NCBI RefSeq assembly: GCF_964204645.1
Contig: NC_134025.1
Location: 7,755,001 to 7,819,000, forward strand
Length of the DNA: 64,000 bases
Source of the DNA: Tubulanus polymorphus
Lineage: Eukaryota > Nemertea > Palaeonemertea > Tubulaniformes > Tubulanidae
Direction of reading: 5' to 3'
Of the stretch, positions 26,231 through 38,388 are shown piece by piece. The notes under the pieces were generated by a model, which worked only from the letters and a program-made list of their open reading frames with translations, was not told the origin of the DNA and ran no database searches. How positions within the stretch are numbered: position 1 is the stretch's first letter; every line of letters begins with the position of its first letter. Made by a program: the position numbers and the translations under genes.

Positions 26231-28640
26231 TGGGGTTGTGTAAATGGAAATGTTTTAGATCATTCTGCGCCCTCGTACTTCATATATATTTGGATAATGC
26301 AATCTCGAGAATTGATTTAGGGATATCCAATCGAGGCGTAAGGACACGAATACATAATTGCCTATTACGTAATCTATATACGCAGACTATAACTGAGATG
26401 GAAAGCTCTCAAAACTCAGTAAGAATGGACAGCCATATAAACTATCTAGTTTACAGTTCATGATTAATCGAATTACATGATAAATCTTGAAAAATAAGGT
26501 TTGATTGGTGAAATATGGATTTTTCCGAAGTTAATTGAAAATGCAAGATGTCGTCCGACAGAAACGTTTTTATACTCCCACGCTGTTGATCTGTCTCAGA
26601 CGATCATTAAGTCTCGCCTGCTTATCGATGATGTATTCAGCCACGCCGCCATCCAAACAATGATGGGGCGAATACCTCCGCTAAGGCAAGATGATGTTCA
26701 CAACAGTGTCATTCACAGCATACGATACATGGCAAACAATCCAAGAAAATTACATGATGGAAAAATGGAGATGATTATCTAATGCAAATAGTCGTTTGGT
26801 AATGCATTTTGTTGTACATTGCTCATATTCCTCTCTGGCTTACGGGTATTTCCTTTTGAGGCAGTTCAATCCTAAAACATGCCGTACGGTGAATAGATTG
26901 ATTGGGCCCAATGGAAACAAACAGAATGCTGCTAAACTAAGTTTTTCTTTTAAATCAACAGATGTTCGTAGTCACAAATGAGTTAATTTTGCCCCTTTCT
27001 CGTGGGTATGAGGGTTTTGATAAAGGCTACGTAGTGAAATAATGTATTAGATTGTAGGAAAAAATTGCCAAGGGAAAAAGGCTAATGAAATTATTGATTT
27101 TTTATGAGGCATTTTATACAGTTTGAGTTAAACAATTAAGAATACATATAATGAATTCAGAATAAGTAGACGTTATGTGCAACACCATGGTAGAAATCAG
27201 AATTACACCATGATTACCAGCATCAGTACATTTTGTAAATTCAATTCATGTTAATTTTACCTGGTAGCGACCAATGCCATTTTTATTCGCTCAGCTGGCC
27301 GCATAAATTCCCACATTAAACTGACTTATTTTAGTGGAATAGCATACCGTTCTTGTTGAAAAACTTCTCAGCGAACTAATTGGCTTAAATTAATTCAGTA
27401 ATTAATCTAATAATCTCAAAAAGTGATACGTCAAAAGATCTATGCATTCAATTTTGTGGAAATTTATGCGATGATAATTTTCATTTAATTTTCTAGGTCA
27501 TTTCTTCGTCCACCGATTTATTAGCTCCAAGATCAAATGAAACTTGAGCCTACAATTTAACATATATTTCATGATGCAATCTCACATCAAGATGTGCTGA
27601 CTTGTCTGTGATGAACGAAAGCAAGCGACATCTTTCGTAATCTATCACGATCAATCAATGTGCGTCTGCTCGTGAATGGCAACGCTTTCGCGTTTTGTTT
27701 ACGAATTTGGGATTGTACGTAGAACAGTGTTCGGAAAAACTATGAAAACCCGATTCACGAATGGCTGTAAACATATGTCCAGATAATACCTATGTTTGTG
27801 ATCTACATATACTGTAATTATTTCGACTGTATTTTTGCTGTGAAATTGATGTAACTACCGGTACATAAAAGGCAACAAACATTGTAATTACATAGAAAAT
27901 TCAACAACGGGCGCAATACATATATTCCGAAAACAAGTGATTTTTTACTCCATATACTAGTTTGAAGGATCGAAAATGGATTAACACTAGCTGGTTCATA
28001 GGTTGTGCAACTTCATGTATATTAATGTCAATATGTTCTACGAAAACCATGTAAATTCCGGGAAAAGTTAGCTATTATGTACAATTGATATTAAGTAAGG
28101 TAACAACGATGTTGGCACTTCTTAATCAGTGACTTTCAGACTAGGTGACTGACACTATTGATGTTGATGTCATTGATATCGGTTACTCGTTTTACATATC
28201 AACGATCAATGATATGATATGAAATGATCTTGATATCTGCCGTTTAAAAATGATCATTTCGTTTCGAAAAACAATTATCGACGCAAAAGAAAGGCCGGCC
28301 ATTTCTCGAAATGTATCATTATTGCTTATTCTGACTGCAATAAATAGCACAACCACAATATTGTCTTGTCTCACGAACGCCTACGGTCATTTTTAATTAA
28401 CACGAAAAGACAGTCTGCGTATCGTGATTTTACATATGAATATTCGTCTATGTCTTTTTAGTTATTCGCGTGGTATGTTGATTATAAATATACCGAACTC
28501 AAGGAAAAAATCAACTACCGAAGCAGAGGGCCCTTTATTTCTAGGAAATAGATTTTACTTAGACAAATAGGTTTCATCTTGAAATGACAGCCATTATCAT
28601 TACCCATAGTTACAACATGGATAATCTAGTCAGGCATCAG
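26231..28640. other. No gene recognised
   Basis: AT-rich, without convincing exons. Open frames at 26501-26782 (+) and 28192-28374 (-) have no recognisable features or paired splice sites. Confidence 0.45.
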
Positions 28641-28652
28641 ACCACAATTAGG

Positions 28653-28989
28653 TTAGTAGCTCGAAGATGCGTAGGGCCGGACCCCAAAAATAGTACCTAG
28701 AGTGAAGAAGAGGTCCCCCATAAATGTTGCCATAATTTCTGCAAATGGGATAGGTAACGAATTTCGGTTATATGTATGAAATCCATTGATCCTGAGAGAC
28801 AGATTGATGATGAAATAAGGGATTCCCTGGACTTTTTTTGCTTGGAGTAAGGGTACCAAACACGGTGGGGGATTCCCTTAGATATTTGGCTCGGATGTAC
28901 TGGCATACCTGTACTGGGATACCCCTCCTTTCTAAAGGTTTGATTATTTCAAAAGTTAGGTTGGGTATGTGGGGCGAAAACCACTTCAA
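28653..28989 (-). pseudogene. Degenerate LINE reverse-transcriptase fragment
   Basis: On the minus strand two overlapping frames together resemble the palm region of a non-LTR reverse transcriptase. The first frame (28989 down to 28768) contains RRGIPVQVCQYIRAKYLRES, like the conserved helix before the QG motif in many LINEs. A -1/+1 shift then leads into the second frame (28859-28653) with KKVQGIPYFIINLSLRI, matching the place of the (R/K)QGDPLSPxLFNLVL motif. It ends with GDLFF, where the catalytic ADD block is expected. Key residues are lost (no DPLSP, no ADD) and the frame is broken, so it is dead. The clade cannot be fixed; R2/NeSL- or CR1-like are both possible. Confidence 0.45.
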
Positions 28990-29517
28990 TGCGTAGCTAA
29001 GATGCTGGCCTATGAGCCATAAGCAGGATTTCCCCTGAATTTACGCGCTTATATATGAACTAAACTCTCGAATTTCTTGTTTTTACTATAGGATATAGAA
29101 GATTTTGGAATAGTGGTCTGAGCTCATCAACTTCAAACCAACATTCCTGCAATTAATACGGAATTGTTCGGAATTGTCGGGAAAGCCTCTTGTACTCATT
29201 AATTCAGGGTTATAATAATAATCACTATAACGCATACGCAAATCAAACATCAATCAGCCAAATTAGTAAACAGGGTTTACATACATAATTGAAATATCTT
29301 ACAATCCTATACCTCTTAACCGCACCAACAGGATCACAACTCAGACTGCACCCTTCGAAATTACTGATACGGACATTATCAAAAATATCAAGACACGACG
29401 TTTAGACATGCTAACACTGTCACGTCATTCTCAAGTGAACTATGTAGGATCTTTAAGTGACCAGAATATCCCCACTAAAATGAAGAAGAAAACTAACTTG
29501 AATATACTTGAACCTAA

Positions 29518-29795
29518 TTTGAATATATCGATAATTGAAATGAATTGACCGGCAACCAGTCTAGCGCCGATACACTGATGACATTCTCACATTCTCGAAA
29601 AGAATAGTTATTGATATTTTACCAAATATAAAACAAGAAGTTATGAAATACATTCAATTACACATTAAACGCCAAAATGCACAAGTGTAATTGTTATTTT
29701 GAAACACCACCAATATTGATGGCGTAGTGCACAACGACTCACACAGAACCATCCTAGGTAGCAATGTACATGCACATTGCAACGGTTGCTTAAAA
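29518..29795 (+). repeat. Dispersed ~350-bp repeat, copy 3 (diverged, 5' truncated)
   Basis: It shares CGATAATTG, GACCGGCAACCAGTCTAG, AACGCCAAAATGCACAA, GTGTAATTGTTATTTTGAAA, AATATTGATGGCGTAG and ACAGAACC with the full copies at 6.3 kb and 21 kb. The block order shows a small rearrangement, and the terminal ACGGCGTC is degraded. Non-coding. Confidence 0.7.
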
Positions 29796-30409
29796 ACCCC
29801 GTTAAATTTGGCTTCAGTCATTCATAAATCTCATTAGAACCAACATCGATGTGCAAAACCTTCGAAAAGACGTGTAGATCATGCGAATTATTCATTTATC
29901 CTAGAAAGACCAAAATTATCATTCGCGCGCTGCCCACGTGAAATAATTTGCCGATACGGAAAACTGTGCTAAGCACGACAATTATCTAATGGAGAATGGA
30001 ATACCAACGTTGTTAGAAAGCCTAATTGCCCATAATCACTCTCATGGGTTGCTGTGTATACTGGTATTTAACAATTTTGATGCTGAAATCGCTTCAATAT
30101 TATCGTTTTTGCACATTTCAGATCGTTTTAAATATGAGTTGGTGTTTATACTTCGCGAAAGAAAATTTATACGTAACTTCTAAGTAATTCCATCATTCTA
30201 AACCCATTAAATGACACATATCACAGACTTCTTTTTCTTTCATTATAAGGTCATCAATATCTTTGGACAACAAATATTCTACGAGCGGACGGTTTTTACG
30301 ACCGGAAAGCGTAAATAAGTTGACGATAACAGACCCGAGCAGGTAGCATGACGTATAGTCATACAACGTGACACAATAAAGATTAGATGCTTAGGAGCGA
30401 TGTCCTTAC

Positions 30410-33400
30410 CTCAGAACCGTATTTTCTCAGATGGACTACTTGAATGGCATTATCGGAGGGAGCTCGCCACGCACCTATACCACCTCCAAGAACGGTCATA
30501 CGCGCATTTAATCCTTTTGTGTAACAAGTCTGGATGATCCAGTACGCGTAGCCACTTTTTAAATCCAACAGGTTGTAATCCAAAGCTATTGCTGCTGAAA
30601 AAAATAATATCGCATTTTTTGAAGCTTCGATATCTGATATCTACTTCGGAAGCCGCATTTCATATACATCAGTTACAGAAATACTATTTAAAGTATCCTC
30701 TAGTACCTGTGGATGACCTTATAGTGTAAGGCGTCCGTTTGCGCAAGGGAGATCAGGTTTTCCGAAGATGGCAATCAAATGGTGCTATCCCTTATCATCA
30801 GCAAACAAATAAATACAAATATCATGAAAGCTTTGTAAACAACGGCTGATGGTTTATACAATCAATGCTAGGCAGATGCGGAGTTGACGGCAAACATTTT
30901 AGCACCAATCCAATTATGATGAAAATATGTAAAATCAAAATTCAAAATTTTGTTGACGTTTGTACTCCATAATTTAGTCAATAGCGCGTTCTGATCGTCT
31001 GGCTCTGTGATAGCTCCACTGTATAATGATAATTTGATAATCGAAGTATCGGAATGATGTCGACAATATTTGGGTACATTTATCGTAGTTGCCGATATAT
31101 GTTTTCCGTGTACGTTTCGTCGAAGAATTCCAAAGAGCGTCATATATACAGTACGCATGCAGATACAAAGACTTCTCCAAAGCGCACTCCTGGTCTCAAT
31201 AAAAAGATAATGGTGCAATTAATACAATTTGGTACGAATGGTCTCTTGATAACACTCTCACGGGTACTGAGTTAATTTTTTAACGTCGAGTGAAGAGATG
31301 TGAGGTCATTATTACCTCCTGCTGACCTTTCCAATAGGCTTTCGGTGCCCGACGCTCCTGTGGTCTCGCGCTTATACTGTTAAGCTACAGAGTTTGGCTA
31401 ATGACATTAATAAAACTAACCTATGATGGCTACATATGAATATATGAGAAATGAAAATTGATGAAAAATAATAAATGTTACTCAGCCATGTATGTCCGAT
31501 TATGTACGGGCAATTATGTTCTTTACATATCGTATTATGTATCAGGAAAGCGAATGCGTATATCACTATACCTAAAGAAAGACTTGCTATCAATTTATCT
31601 TATGGCGTAAGTATTTATATAACGTATTCAACAAACCATTGCCAAAAATAATGTGTATCATCAAGTAGCTGATAGGTCTCAGAAGTGAGCATTAAGGCAA
31701 AATTTCCTATCGTCCAGGTTAGGAAATGCAATTACGAATACAGCGCCTAAAAGGCAATTAGCAAATCAGTCGTGAATTTTACATGAATGTTCGCTACTTC
31801 GAAAAAATTGTACCCCTTTCTCTGGCATCATGCGTCGACAAATACTATTCCCGCAACTGGGACCTACTCAGGTTATATACACGACAGCACAACTAACAAT
31901 TTTAAACGTGACGTTGATGAAACATACTAATAGCTTTTCAAATTAATCTCTTCGGAGAAATTGAAGTTTTTGCATGACGAGGGTAACAATTGAAATGGGG
32001 ATTATGAATGGTGGGACACCAAATACGCCTAGGATTGGATCATAAATTGAGAGGCAAAGCGCGTAAATAATAGTTTAATGATGTCCCACTCGAGATATGC
32101 AATGTACGCGCATGATGATATACGTAAACTAAGGTATCCTGTAACTGAACAATAGGAAATAGATTGTTTCAGCCGTGATGCTATCGAAACGTGCACTCAC
32201 TTTTCTGTCCTATCAATTCATCTTTTTGATGAAATATAAACAATTTCTATACGCGATTGTGTTTCTGGCTGTTTCAACATCACAGTTTTAATTGTATAAA
32301 ACTAATATCATGATACGAATGCATAAATACTATCTTTGAAGCGACAGAATGATTTGACAGCAAAAGGATCGGGCCCACTTTTGGATCAAACAGTCTTGGC
32401 AAAGTTTCGTCAGTTCTGTTTTAAACTCTGGATGCAGTATAGTTTCGAGAGCAAAACTAATTGATTTCAACTGTTAAAAGCCCGAGTTGAATGTTATAGA
32501 CTTTCTCAACATTTTTTCCAACATTCATCGCGTTGCTAGGAAATATGGGCAAGAACGAGGCAAGAAAATGGACACCCCATTCTGTCCATGGTAAAAAATG
32601 TCACCATCGATTATCGGACGTCAACAAAATTAATCATAGCCTTGCGCATATTGGATTGCCAGCATTTTAGAGATACGTCATTGGGAAAGACAGGCGTGGA
32701 ATCACAAGCGTAAACCGAACGATAACCGAAGAAAGATAAATTGATTAGATTGATTACAGTCGGAAGATGGACATTTCTTTAGATATTCGCTATATTTCTG
32801 TACAACGTACATGAACATCCCATAGCGTGACTTAATGTAAATCGTTTATTCGTGAATAGTGTCGGGCGACACAGCATCGTCGTCGTCGGCTGAATTTTCA
32901 TGATCAACACTGTGGTGTTGACTTCACGTTTTTAGTAGGTTTGGATAATACACCGTGTTACCACCGGCTTGTTTATATCATGAAGCTGTGGATGATGTTT
33001 CCATTCCCGGACACATTATCTGTGTTTAGTTTCCAATGAACAAATTAGATATCTCTTATCTCCATACACTTGAAGAAGGTTTTTAGGGTATGCTCGGACA
33101 ATGAATAAAAACAATTTGTTTTAAATGACCATCTCTCGGAATGTTCGTGTCGTGACTTATACAAATTCATTTTGCTCACTACGGACACAATCTGCACGAC
33201 ATACCCACATCTGCGTAACACGTATTTCAGTTTTTCTGACATTTGTAGTCTTGAAATCGCGCGTGCAATACGAGTGTGTTGGCGTCACGCCCACATTCAT
33301 AATCTGTAGTAAAATAAGGCGATTCGTGTGTGTAACACGCTATCGGCGAATCTAATATCGCTCACGTGCAGACACTTCACTCCATAAATATTCGTATCTC

Positions 33401-34996
33401 ATTCATATCTTCCGCATCTATAGTTGTAAAATTGGATCGTAGCGTTGGCGATGTAACGTATCTCAAAATATCGTTGACGCAAGCATTATATGTAATCTGA
33501 GATTCCCTTAAGAATCTCACGACGGATATTAGTTATACGAAAAAGTCTGACACGTGAGATATTATTTGGGAAGCGATTTGTATATTATGCTAGTGACATC
33601 ATAATGTCAACACGTCATCAGTGACATGGCATTAAAATGGTCCACGTTTCATCGAAAGCAATTTCAATTTATTTATTGCTGTATTTACGAAAAAAGGTAG
33701 AACATTTCTAAAATGCAGCATAACCATGTTTTACGTGCCGTACTTAGAATACATTATATTAAGTTCTCAGTATATTTTTGTCCAAAACAAGATGATAAGG
33801 TTTAACAACATTAGCTAAAAACCTGTTTATGATACGTATTTACGGAAACGAATTCGATCTCTAATGAAGAGTTTCTACAACAAAAGTGTGTGACTAAAAA
33901 CAAAAAGTTCATGTTTCGATGGAAAAAAAACTTTTGGAAGCCACATCGTCAACTTACTTACTTTAAACCTGGACCAAATGTTATATATACACTTATGGTG
34001 GATTGACGTACCTTTATCGGACATCGATTATCCGAGTTGTTAAAGTCAGTATGATCATCAATTATTAGCGAATTAATAAGCCATGAGAACATGCGCGAAT
34101 AGAAGAGAGAAAAAGAGAGAGAGAGCGCGCGATAAGACCGTTTTACAGTCGCCGTAAAGAACGCTTATTAAGTTGTCACAATTTCGTGTCTGGCGTGTAG
34201 CTTACGTCACAAGACATCGTCGGGTCAAAAAATATTTGATTTATATTTGTCCGCAATGATTAATCACTGTCGTTTTACGACGGCGTTGAATGACGAATAA
34301 CTATATAATAAATTCAGATTCAGATTCTGATGGTCCAGTGATAGATGGAATCCGTTCTCGGCACCAGTCGTTACATCGTCAGTTTGAATAGGCTTCTGGT
34401 AGCCTGGCAGTTTTTCAAACATATAGGAGGTACATTTAGGAAATTTTTTAACTTGAAAGATTGGGATTTTTAACTTCGAGCATTATTACTTACTGTATAT
34501 AGAGAACACTCGCATGCATTATGAAATAGCGTTCAAAAGCAAAGAGAAAACACATCCCGATATTCATTATGTTATATGGAAATACATATGAAGCCTATAC
34601 AAATGTTTAGATAAGATTCTTCGTCTCCTGTGCTTCCACATTTCGCACTTTTCTTTACTCGGTGATTGGATTCGCTTCTTGTTGTAACTGCATGCTTACT
34701 CTCGTAGAAACTATTCTAAAATGGTCCTCATAATTTGATATGTAAATCGACGAATGGGATGAAACGCGAACAATAAATAGTATTTGTATTTCAAAATCTA
34801 TTCCATTCGAATCAGAAAACGATCAAAGCCTACCTTCGTTTATGGCTAATCTTAGATTTTTGCGCGCCGGTAATGGAGCAGTTCCGATCACATACGGATT
34901 TCCATTCCATCCATAAGTCATCAAACATGCTGAATTTTGTCTCTGTGACGAATCGTTTCGGGTCATAGAAATTTGTCGTTGTATCCTCATCTCTAC
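30410..34996 (-). CDS. Two phase-matched exons of an unidentified minus-strand gene
   Basis: Exon 34996-34834 is preceded by ACAATAG, is open for 54 codons and ends at GAAG|GTAGGC. It includes SACLMTYGWNGNPYVIGTAP. Exon 30594-30410 follows a strong acceptor (TTTTTTTCAG), is open in only one frame and ends at GAG|GTAAGG. It includes SGYAYWIIQTCYTKGLNARM and then AWRAPSDNAIQVV. Phases agree: 1 out, 1 in, 0 out. The joined peptide of about 116 residues looks like an ordered, secreted or extracellular beta-rich segment, but I do not recognise it. The start may be an ATG that directly abuts a donor (ATG|GTAAGC, 35,176-35,178) on the same strand. The second exon shares its W-x-x-P-x-D ending with exons at 25.7 kb and 8.3 kb. 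A weaker candidate exon lies at about 31,317-31,400. The intron between them is 4.2 kb. Confidence 0.45.
30984..34833. other. Long intron-like stretch of the candidate minus-strand gene
   Basis: No recognisable gene on either strand. Open frames at 30868-31218 (-) and 33045-33355 (both strands) are chance-like. A GA-rich patch (about 34,105-34,128) and a small possible exon at about 31,317-31,400 (-), with a GAG|GTAATA donor and two open frames, are the only structure noted. Confidence 0.4.
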
Positions 34997-35807
34997 CTAT
35001 TGTCCTTTGGTCGCCTGAAACTAGGATCCTCGATAACTCGACTACCGAAATTATCATACGGGGTTACGTACGTATATACGACTTCTCGAGTGCAAAAATT
35101 GATTGCAATTTCCGATGCTCCCAACTTAAGAAATTGATCGTCAATTATGAACACACCTGCCAAGTATCACAAGGCTTACCATTTGTCGTATGGATACCGA
35201 TTAGTTAAGTTCAACAGTGTCGGGTGAAATATCTCAATTCAACGATGGTATCACATTCTACGATTGTTTTGAAATATTTCGTTTGTAAATCTTGATCGGG
35301 GCATGGTTAAACGCACCTAATACTTTTTATCGTTATCAATTCAAATTCAGAAAATATAAAACCTCGACGCCGTTACGACTATAGAGTTCGTAAGTGTAAT
35401 CAAGTCACTCATGAACGAGTTAGATAATATTATATCACTATCACATACAATACTAACATTTTTGAAAGGTCCCCCATACAAAATATAAATATGGCGAACT
35501 TCCTATGTGTGAAACCAGTTTTATACCGTTGTAAGTTTACTCAAATTGCTATAATTTCCAGGACGTTTTTTCTGCTATATATGACTGAACATTTAACACA
35601 GGAGTTATTCACCAGGGATACGATAGGGATTTACCAAAGTCTAAATCTACTTACGTAATTAAATGTTACTTTCAATTTTGGAATTTGTCGATTTATGCTT
35701 CGTCATGGAATTTTACATGTGCTACTATGAAGCGGATGATTCGAGCTTATGACAGTTGATCCTGAAGAACGACAAACATTGTAAGAGAAACTCCTTCTTA
35801 TTTTCAG

Positions 35808-38388
35808 TTTATCTTTGTCTGGTCATATTTTCAATGACATTTCCTACAAAGCTGTCAGATAACGAAACAGAAAAGGTAAAATCAAAGAGTGCCAACCAAA
35901 TGTGGACTGAATTCATTTTAACAGAGGAACCGCAGAGAAGATTATTTCTAGCATTTTGAAAAGATTCAATTAAACCGTGAAATAATTTCAATATGATAAT
36001 TTCAATATACTAAAATAATTCCAGCCTTGTAGTGCGGTGCAATATTGGAATCCAGACATTCAAGGGTTTTGTTCGGCGTGCCCTCGAGGAACTTATGTAA
36101 AAATACATTGTACCCGTAATAACCCTAATTCCACCTGTGCGCCTTGTCCGACCAGAACATTCAGTGACAAGTGCAACGGAGCTACTGCCTGTACTGTTTG
36201 TACAGCTTTCTGCAGTGGAGGAAAACACGGAAACATCGGTAAGTAGCCGGGCAGATAATCGTAGAAATCTTGTTATTGTCAATTCCAACTCTTGGGCAAT
36301 GCCAAGTTGATAATCATAATATGCTTACAGATCATTTTGTTTTTTGACAGCTGATTTTTGTTTTCTTTTTTATGTGTACTATTTAGTTCCGCAGATAAAA
36401 ATTCGAGGGTGCAACAAACTACACAACATAGTATGTGCTTGCCCCGGAGGTTCATTCATCAGTAATGTTAACCCTGTGTACTGCGAGAAGTACACTCCAT
36501 GTAATGCGGGAACAGGGGCCGTCTTTCCAGGTACTGTATGGGATTATTTCTTTATTCGAAGTACCGGTTTTTCCAACCAAAATCGGCCACAAAACAGCTT
36601 AATTAAATCACCGAAATTGGTGAATAAAAAAGATTTTTTTCTTCTATGCAATAAGTAGAGGTTATATAACAAAACAGAAATACAGTTAAAGTGCGGTATG
36701 AAATGAATAAAAAAAACTAATGCGAACGTGGCGAATAACTTATCAAAAATATGTTAAACTTGATCTAAAATTGAAAACTTAATGCCATGTCTCGTGACAA
36801 CCTCACGGCAAAACACTCAGCATAAGCAGATCTTAATGCATTATTCTCTCATAGACATGTATATACCTGAATAATTTAAGCACCAAGATACCGAGATTTA
36901 ATTTGTGAAGCGTGTATTAATGGAAAAACCTATCAGGACAAACCTTCTGTTAGCGCATGCATGAACTGTACGCAATGTCCAAACGGTTATGACATTATTT
37001 CTCAATGTAACGTTACCTCTGATACGATTTGTGCCCAAGGTAGGTCGAAAAAAGCCATCTGATACTTAGATACTTTAGATTTGATAAAATGATGGCAATA
37101 TTGTTCTCCGCTAAACAGTTCCACCGACCACGTTGACGATGAAGACAAAATCATCCACGCCAGTCTCAACTGAAGCACCAGATTCGGACTACGGTACGCA
37201 TACATCCTGTTAACCGTTCCCGCTACATGATAATCTGTATTTGAATTAAGATATAAATTTTTTTAAATTTTAGATATTATATGGAAGAGTATAGTAGGTT
37301 TACTAGCAACAACAGCAATTTGTGGAATTTGCGGATTTATTTGTAAGATCAAGCATAAGATCATCTTGAAATTGAAAAACTTAAGATTCTATATCGGCAG
37401 AGGTAAACAGGCCAGATTATCTTCAGACATAAAAAATAACTTATCACTGAATCACACAACTAGTTATTATGGTGAACGTATCGTGAATAAAGACATCATA
37501 TTACGTCTACAAAGCTAAATATACCAAAAAGACAGGTTATGAACAAAGTTATAGTTTGACTAAAAACTTTAACATCTATCTCCCATTTTCATATGGTTCA
37601 TGAAACATAAATTTGAAATAAGATTTATGATGATATCTATTTGAAATGTTATTCAGAAAAGCCGATGTTGGAACGCTACAAGAGTAATAACGAACTGATG
37701 TTTAAAGAAGACGTTGACCGTTCGTACCATTTCGATTTATTTAACGTTTTGTTTTTATTCTCAAGTTAAAGTTTTTATTCAATTTTAGATTATGATATCG
37801 TCGCGTTCATTCAAAACAACGACCGCATACATGAAAATAAGAAAAGATTCTGTAAAGGTCTGGGTGAGTCAGTACTGTGTACTTGAGAAAAAAATGATTG
37901 AAATAAGATAGAAAAGGAAAACTTTAGAAACGATTTACATTTGAATTATATTACAATTTACGTTTTCAAGTATTGTTTTTGAGGACATTACTGATGAAAA
38001 CATTGCTCATATTCAATCATTTCAATACTTAATAGGTTTTTCGAATCATGACATTGAGAAGATTTTGAAAAAGGACGACTTTTTCACCGAGGTGTGTTCG
38101 TTAGCATTTGTAGCACACAGTACTTAAGTAATTCAATCCATACATCACAAGTAATTTACTGACAACGATTTCATATATTTCAAGGCTATGAGAATATATC
38201 GCCAAAGAGAACTCGATGATTCATCTGCATGGCTCAAAATTGGGAAAGTAATTGAAGAAATTGCAGGAAAGGCGGTGGCGTTGAATTATTTCACAAGACA
38301 CTTTAAACCGCCAACTTCTACGCCAAGTTCAGAAATTGGACAAGGTCCTGCGGATGCATTGATGCACGCAAGATCAACCGCTGTTTGA
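35808..38388 (+). CDS. TNF receptor superfamily member with death domain (start exon not found)
   Basis: Phase-matched exons: 35808-35875, 36025-36238, 36387-36530, 36881-37039, 37119-37193, 37274-37402 (or to 37471), a short exon from 37657 (end 37683 or 37764, uncertain), 37789-37863, 38036-38091 and 38185-38388 (stop TGA). They encode in order: a hydrophobic signal-like segment (YLCLVIFSMTFP); three cysteine-rich exons with TNFR patterns (SACPRGTYV, STCAPCPTRTFSDKC, EACINGKTYQ, CMNCTQCPNGYD); a Ser/Thr/Pro stalk; a transmembrane helix (SIVGLLATTAICGICGFIC); and a C-terminal death domain (KRFCKGLGFSNHDIEKILKK, DDSSAWLKIGKVIEEIAGKA). TNFR-family proteins bind TNF-type trimers at the cell surface and signal through death-domain adaptors to apoptosis or NF-kB. 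The 68-base exon 35808-35875 needs an upstream exon supplying the start and one base, which I could not identify. Total length is about 400-440 residues. The class is firm; the vertebrate orthologue is not assigned. Confidence 0.88.

Noticed and set aside
34830-35057. 75-codon minus-strand frame with a TTTCAG acceptor
   Set aside because: It overlaps the candidate exon at 34834-34996 in another frame. Its phase would not match the single open frame of the next exon (30.5 kb), while the frame chosen does.
36010-36288. 92-codon minus-strand frame
   Set aside because: Antisense shadow of the TNF receptor cysteine-rich exon.
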